Positions 5,769 through 6,268 of a DNA stretch of 6,268 bases are shown piece after piece. The notes below the pieces were generated by a model that worked only from the letters and a program-made list of their open reading frames with translations, did not search any database and was not told where the DNA came from. Origin of the DNA: UMGS1307 sp964523005 (GTDB taxonomy: Bacteria; Bacillota; Clostridia; Oscillospirales; CAG-382); NCBI GenBank assembly GCA_964523005.1, contig CAZFZL010000089.1, positions 1 through 6,268 of the forward strand, given 5' to 3'. The first letter of the stretch is position 1; each line of letters starts with the position of its first letter. The position numbers were made by a program, and so were the translations under genes.

Positions 5769-6268
5769 ATGAAAGAACTTGAACTAAAGTACGGTTGTAA
5801 TCCAAATCAGACACCCTCGCGTATATTTATGGAAAACGGTGAACTTCCGATTAAGGTATTAAACGGAAAACCGGGGTATATAAATTTTCTTGACGCATTC
5901 AACAGCTGGCAGCTTGTCTCGGAACTGAAAAAAGCTCTCGGAATTCCGGCAGCAGCATCATTCAAGCATGTCAGTCCTGCCGGCGCTGCGTTGGGCATAA
6001 AGCTTGACAAAACAGATGCAAAGGTATATTTTATCGAAGGGGATTATTCATCGCTTTCTCCAATTGCGTGCGCTTATGCAAGAGCAAGAGGTTGTGACCG
6101 AATGTCAAGCTTCGGCGATTGGGCGGCACTGAGTGATGTTTGCGACGCAGACACAGCAAATCTACTCAGGCACGAAGTGTCAGACGGTATAATCGCACCC
6201 GGATATACAGATGAAGCTATTGAAATACTCAAGCAGAAGCGAAGAGGAACATACAACATTGTCGAGAT
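5769..6268 (+). CDS. purH: Stand-alone AICAR formyltransferase (PurH transformylase domain only), 3' end outside window
   Basis: The predicted reaction is formylation of AICAR by 10-formyl-tetrahydrofolate to give FAICAR (EC 2.1.2.3), feeding the neighbouring cyclohydrolase. The 166 codons seen begin directly with KYGCNPNQ (7-14), the counterpart of RYGxNPHQ that opens the formyltransferase half of PurH. PGYINFLDAFNSWQLV (35-50) follows, then SFKHVSPAGAA (64-74) with the conserved catalytic Lys66-His67 pair, and ACAYARARGCDRMSSFGDW (100-118). The MGS-like cyclohydrolase domain that precedes this in normal PurH is absent. The frame is open to the window end. Stand-alone proteins of this kind, about 390 residues long, are known from clostridia and other bacteria, so more than half is still to come. 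The symbol purH is used loosely, as only one of its two activities is present. It is separated from the preceding gene by 65 nt containing a hairpin. Confidence 0.93.
   Translation, partial: MKELELKYGCNPNQTPSRIFMENGELPIKVLNGKPGYINFLDAFNSWQLVSELKKALGIPAAASFKHVSPAGAALGIKLDKTDAKVYFIEGDYSSLSPIACAYARARGCDRMSSFGDWAALSDVCDADTANLLRHEVSDGIIAPGYTDEAIEILKQKRRGTYNIVE

Overview
The window is the 5' part of a de novo purine biosynthesis operon, probably from an anaerobic clostridial Firmicute (Oscillospiraceae/Ruminococcaceae-like or an uncultured gut relative). Three things suggest this: the gene order purE-purC-purF-purM-purN followed by the PurH functions; a PurF of the Bacillus/Clostridium type with a propeptide and four [4Fe-4S] cysteine ligands; and the replacement of fused PurH by two proteins. 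Base composition is mid-range by eye. The genus cannot be fixed from this sequence.

Layout, left to right. Bases 3-317 are the 3' end of a membrane cation:proton antiporter gene, unrelated to purines. Bases 318-645 form a 328-bp intergenic region holding a near-consensus sigma-A promoter (TTGAAA, 17 bp, TATTAT with a TG extension). It is followed by a leader of about 185 nt that ends in a GC-rich hairpin plus six T's just upstream of purE. This looks like a transcription-attenuation leader. I could not match it to a known riboswitch class. A 29-codon ORF with a fair ribosome binding site lies between promoter and hairpin.

The operon then runs purE (646-1152), purC (1149-1859), purF (1860-3305), purM (3331-4368), purN (4361-4987), a PurO-type IMP cyclohydrolase (4993-5703) and a stand-alone AICAR formyltransferase that is cut by the window edge (5769-6268). 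Spacing is very tight: -4, 0, +25, -8 and +5 nt. The exception is the 65-nt gap before the last gene, which holds a perfect 9-bp hairpin and a short T-run.

The products cover the PRPP amidotransferase step (PurF), GAR formylation (PurN), AIR synthesis (PurM), AIR carboxylation/N5-CAIR mutation (PurE), SAICAR synthesis (PurC), and the last two steps to IMP (formyltransferase, then cyclohydrolase). Genes for GAR synthetase (purD), FGAM synthetase (purL or purSQL), adenylosuccinate lyase (purB) and PurK are not in the window. purD could lie just downstream.

I see no mobile element, CRISPR array, tRNA or rRNA. The most notable points are the split PurH with a PurO-type enzyme in a bacterium, which is known in some clostridia, and the unassigned leader. 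I see no evidence of a wholly new biological system.
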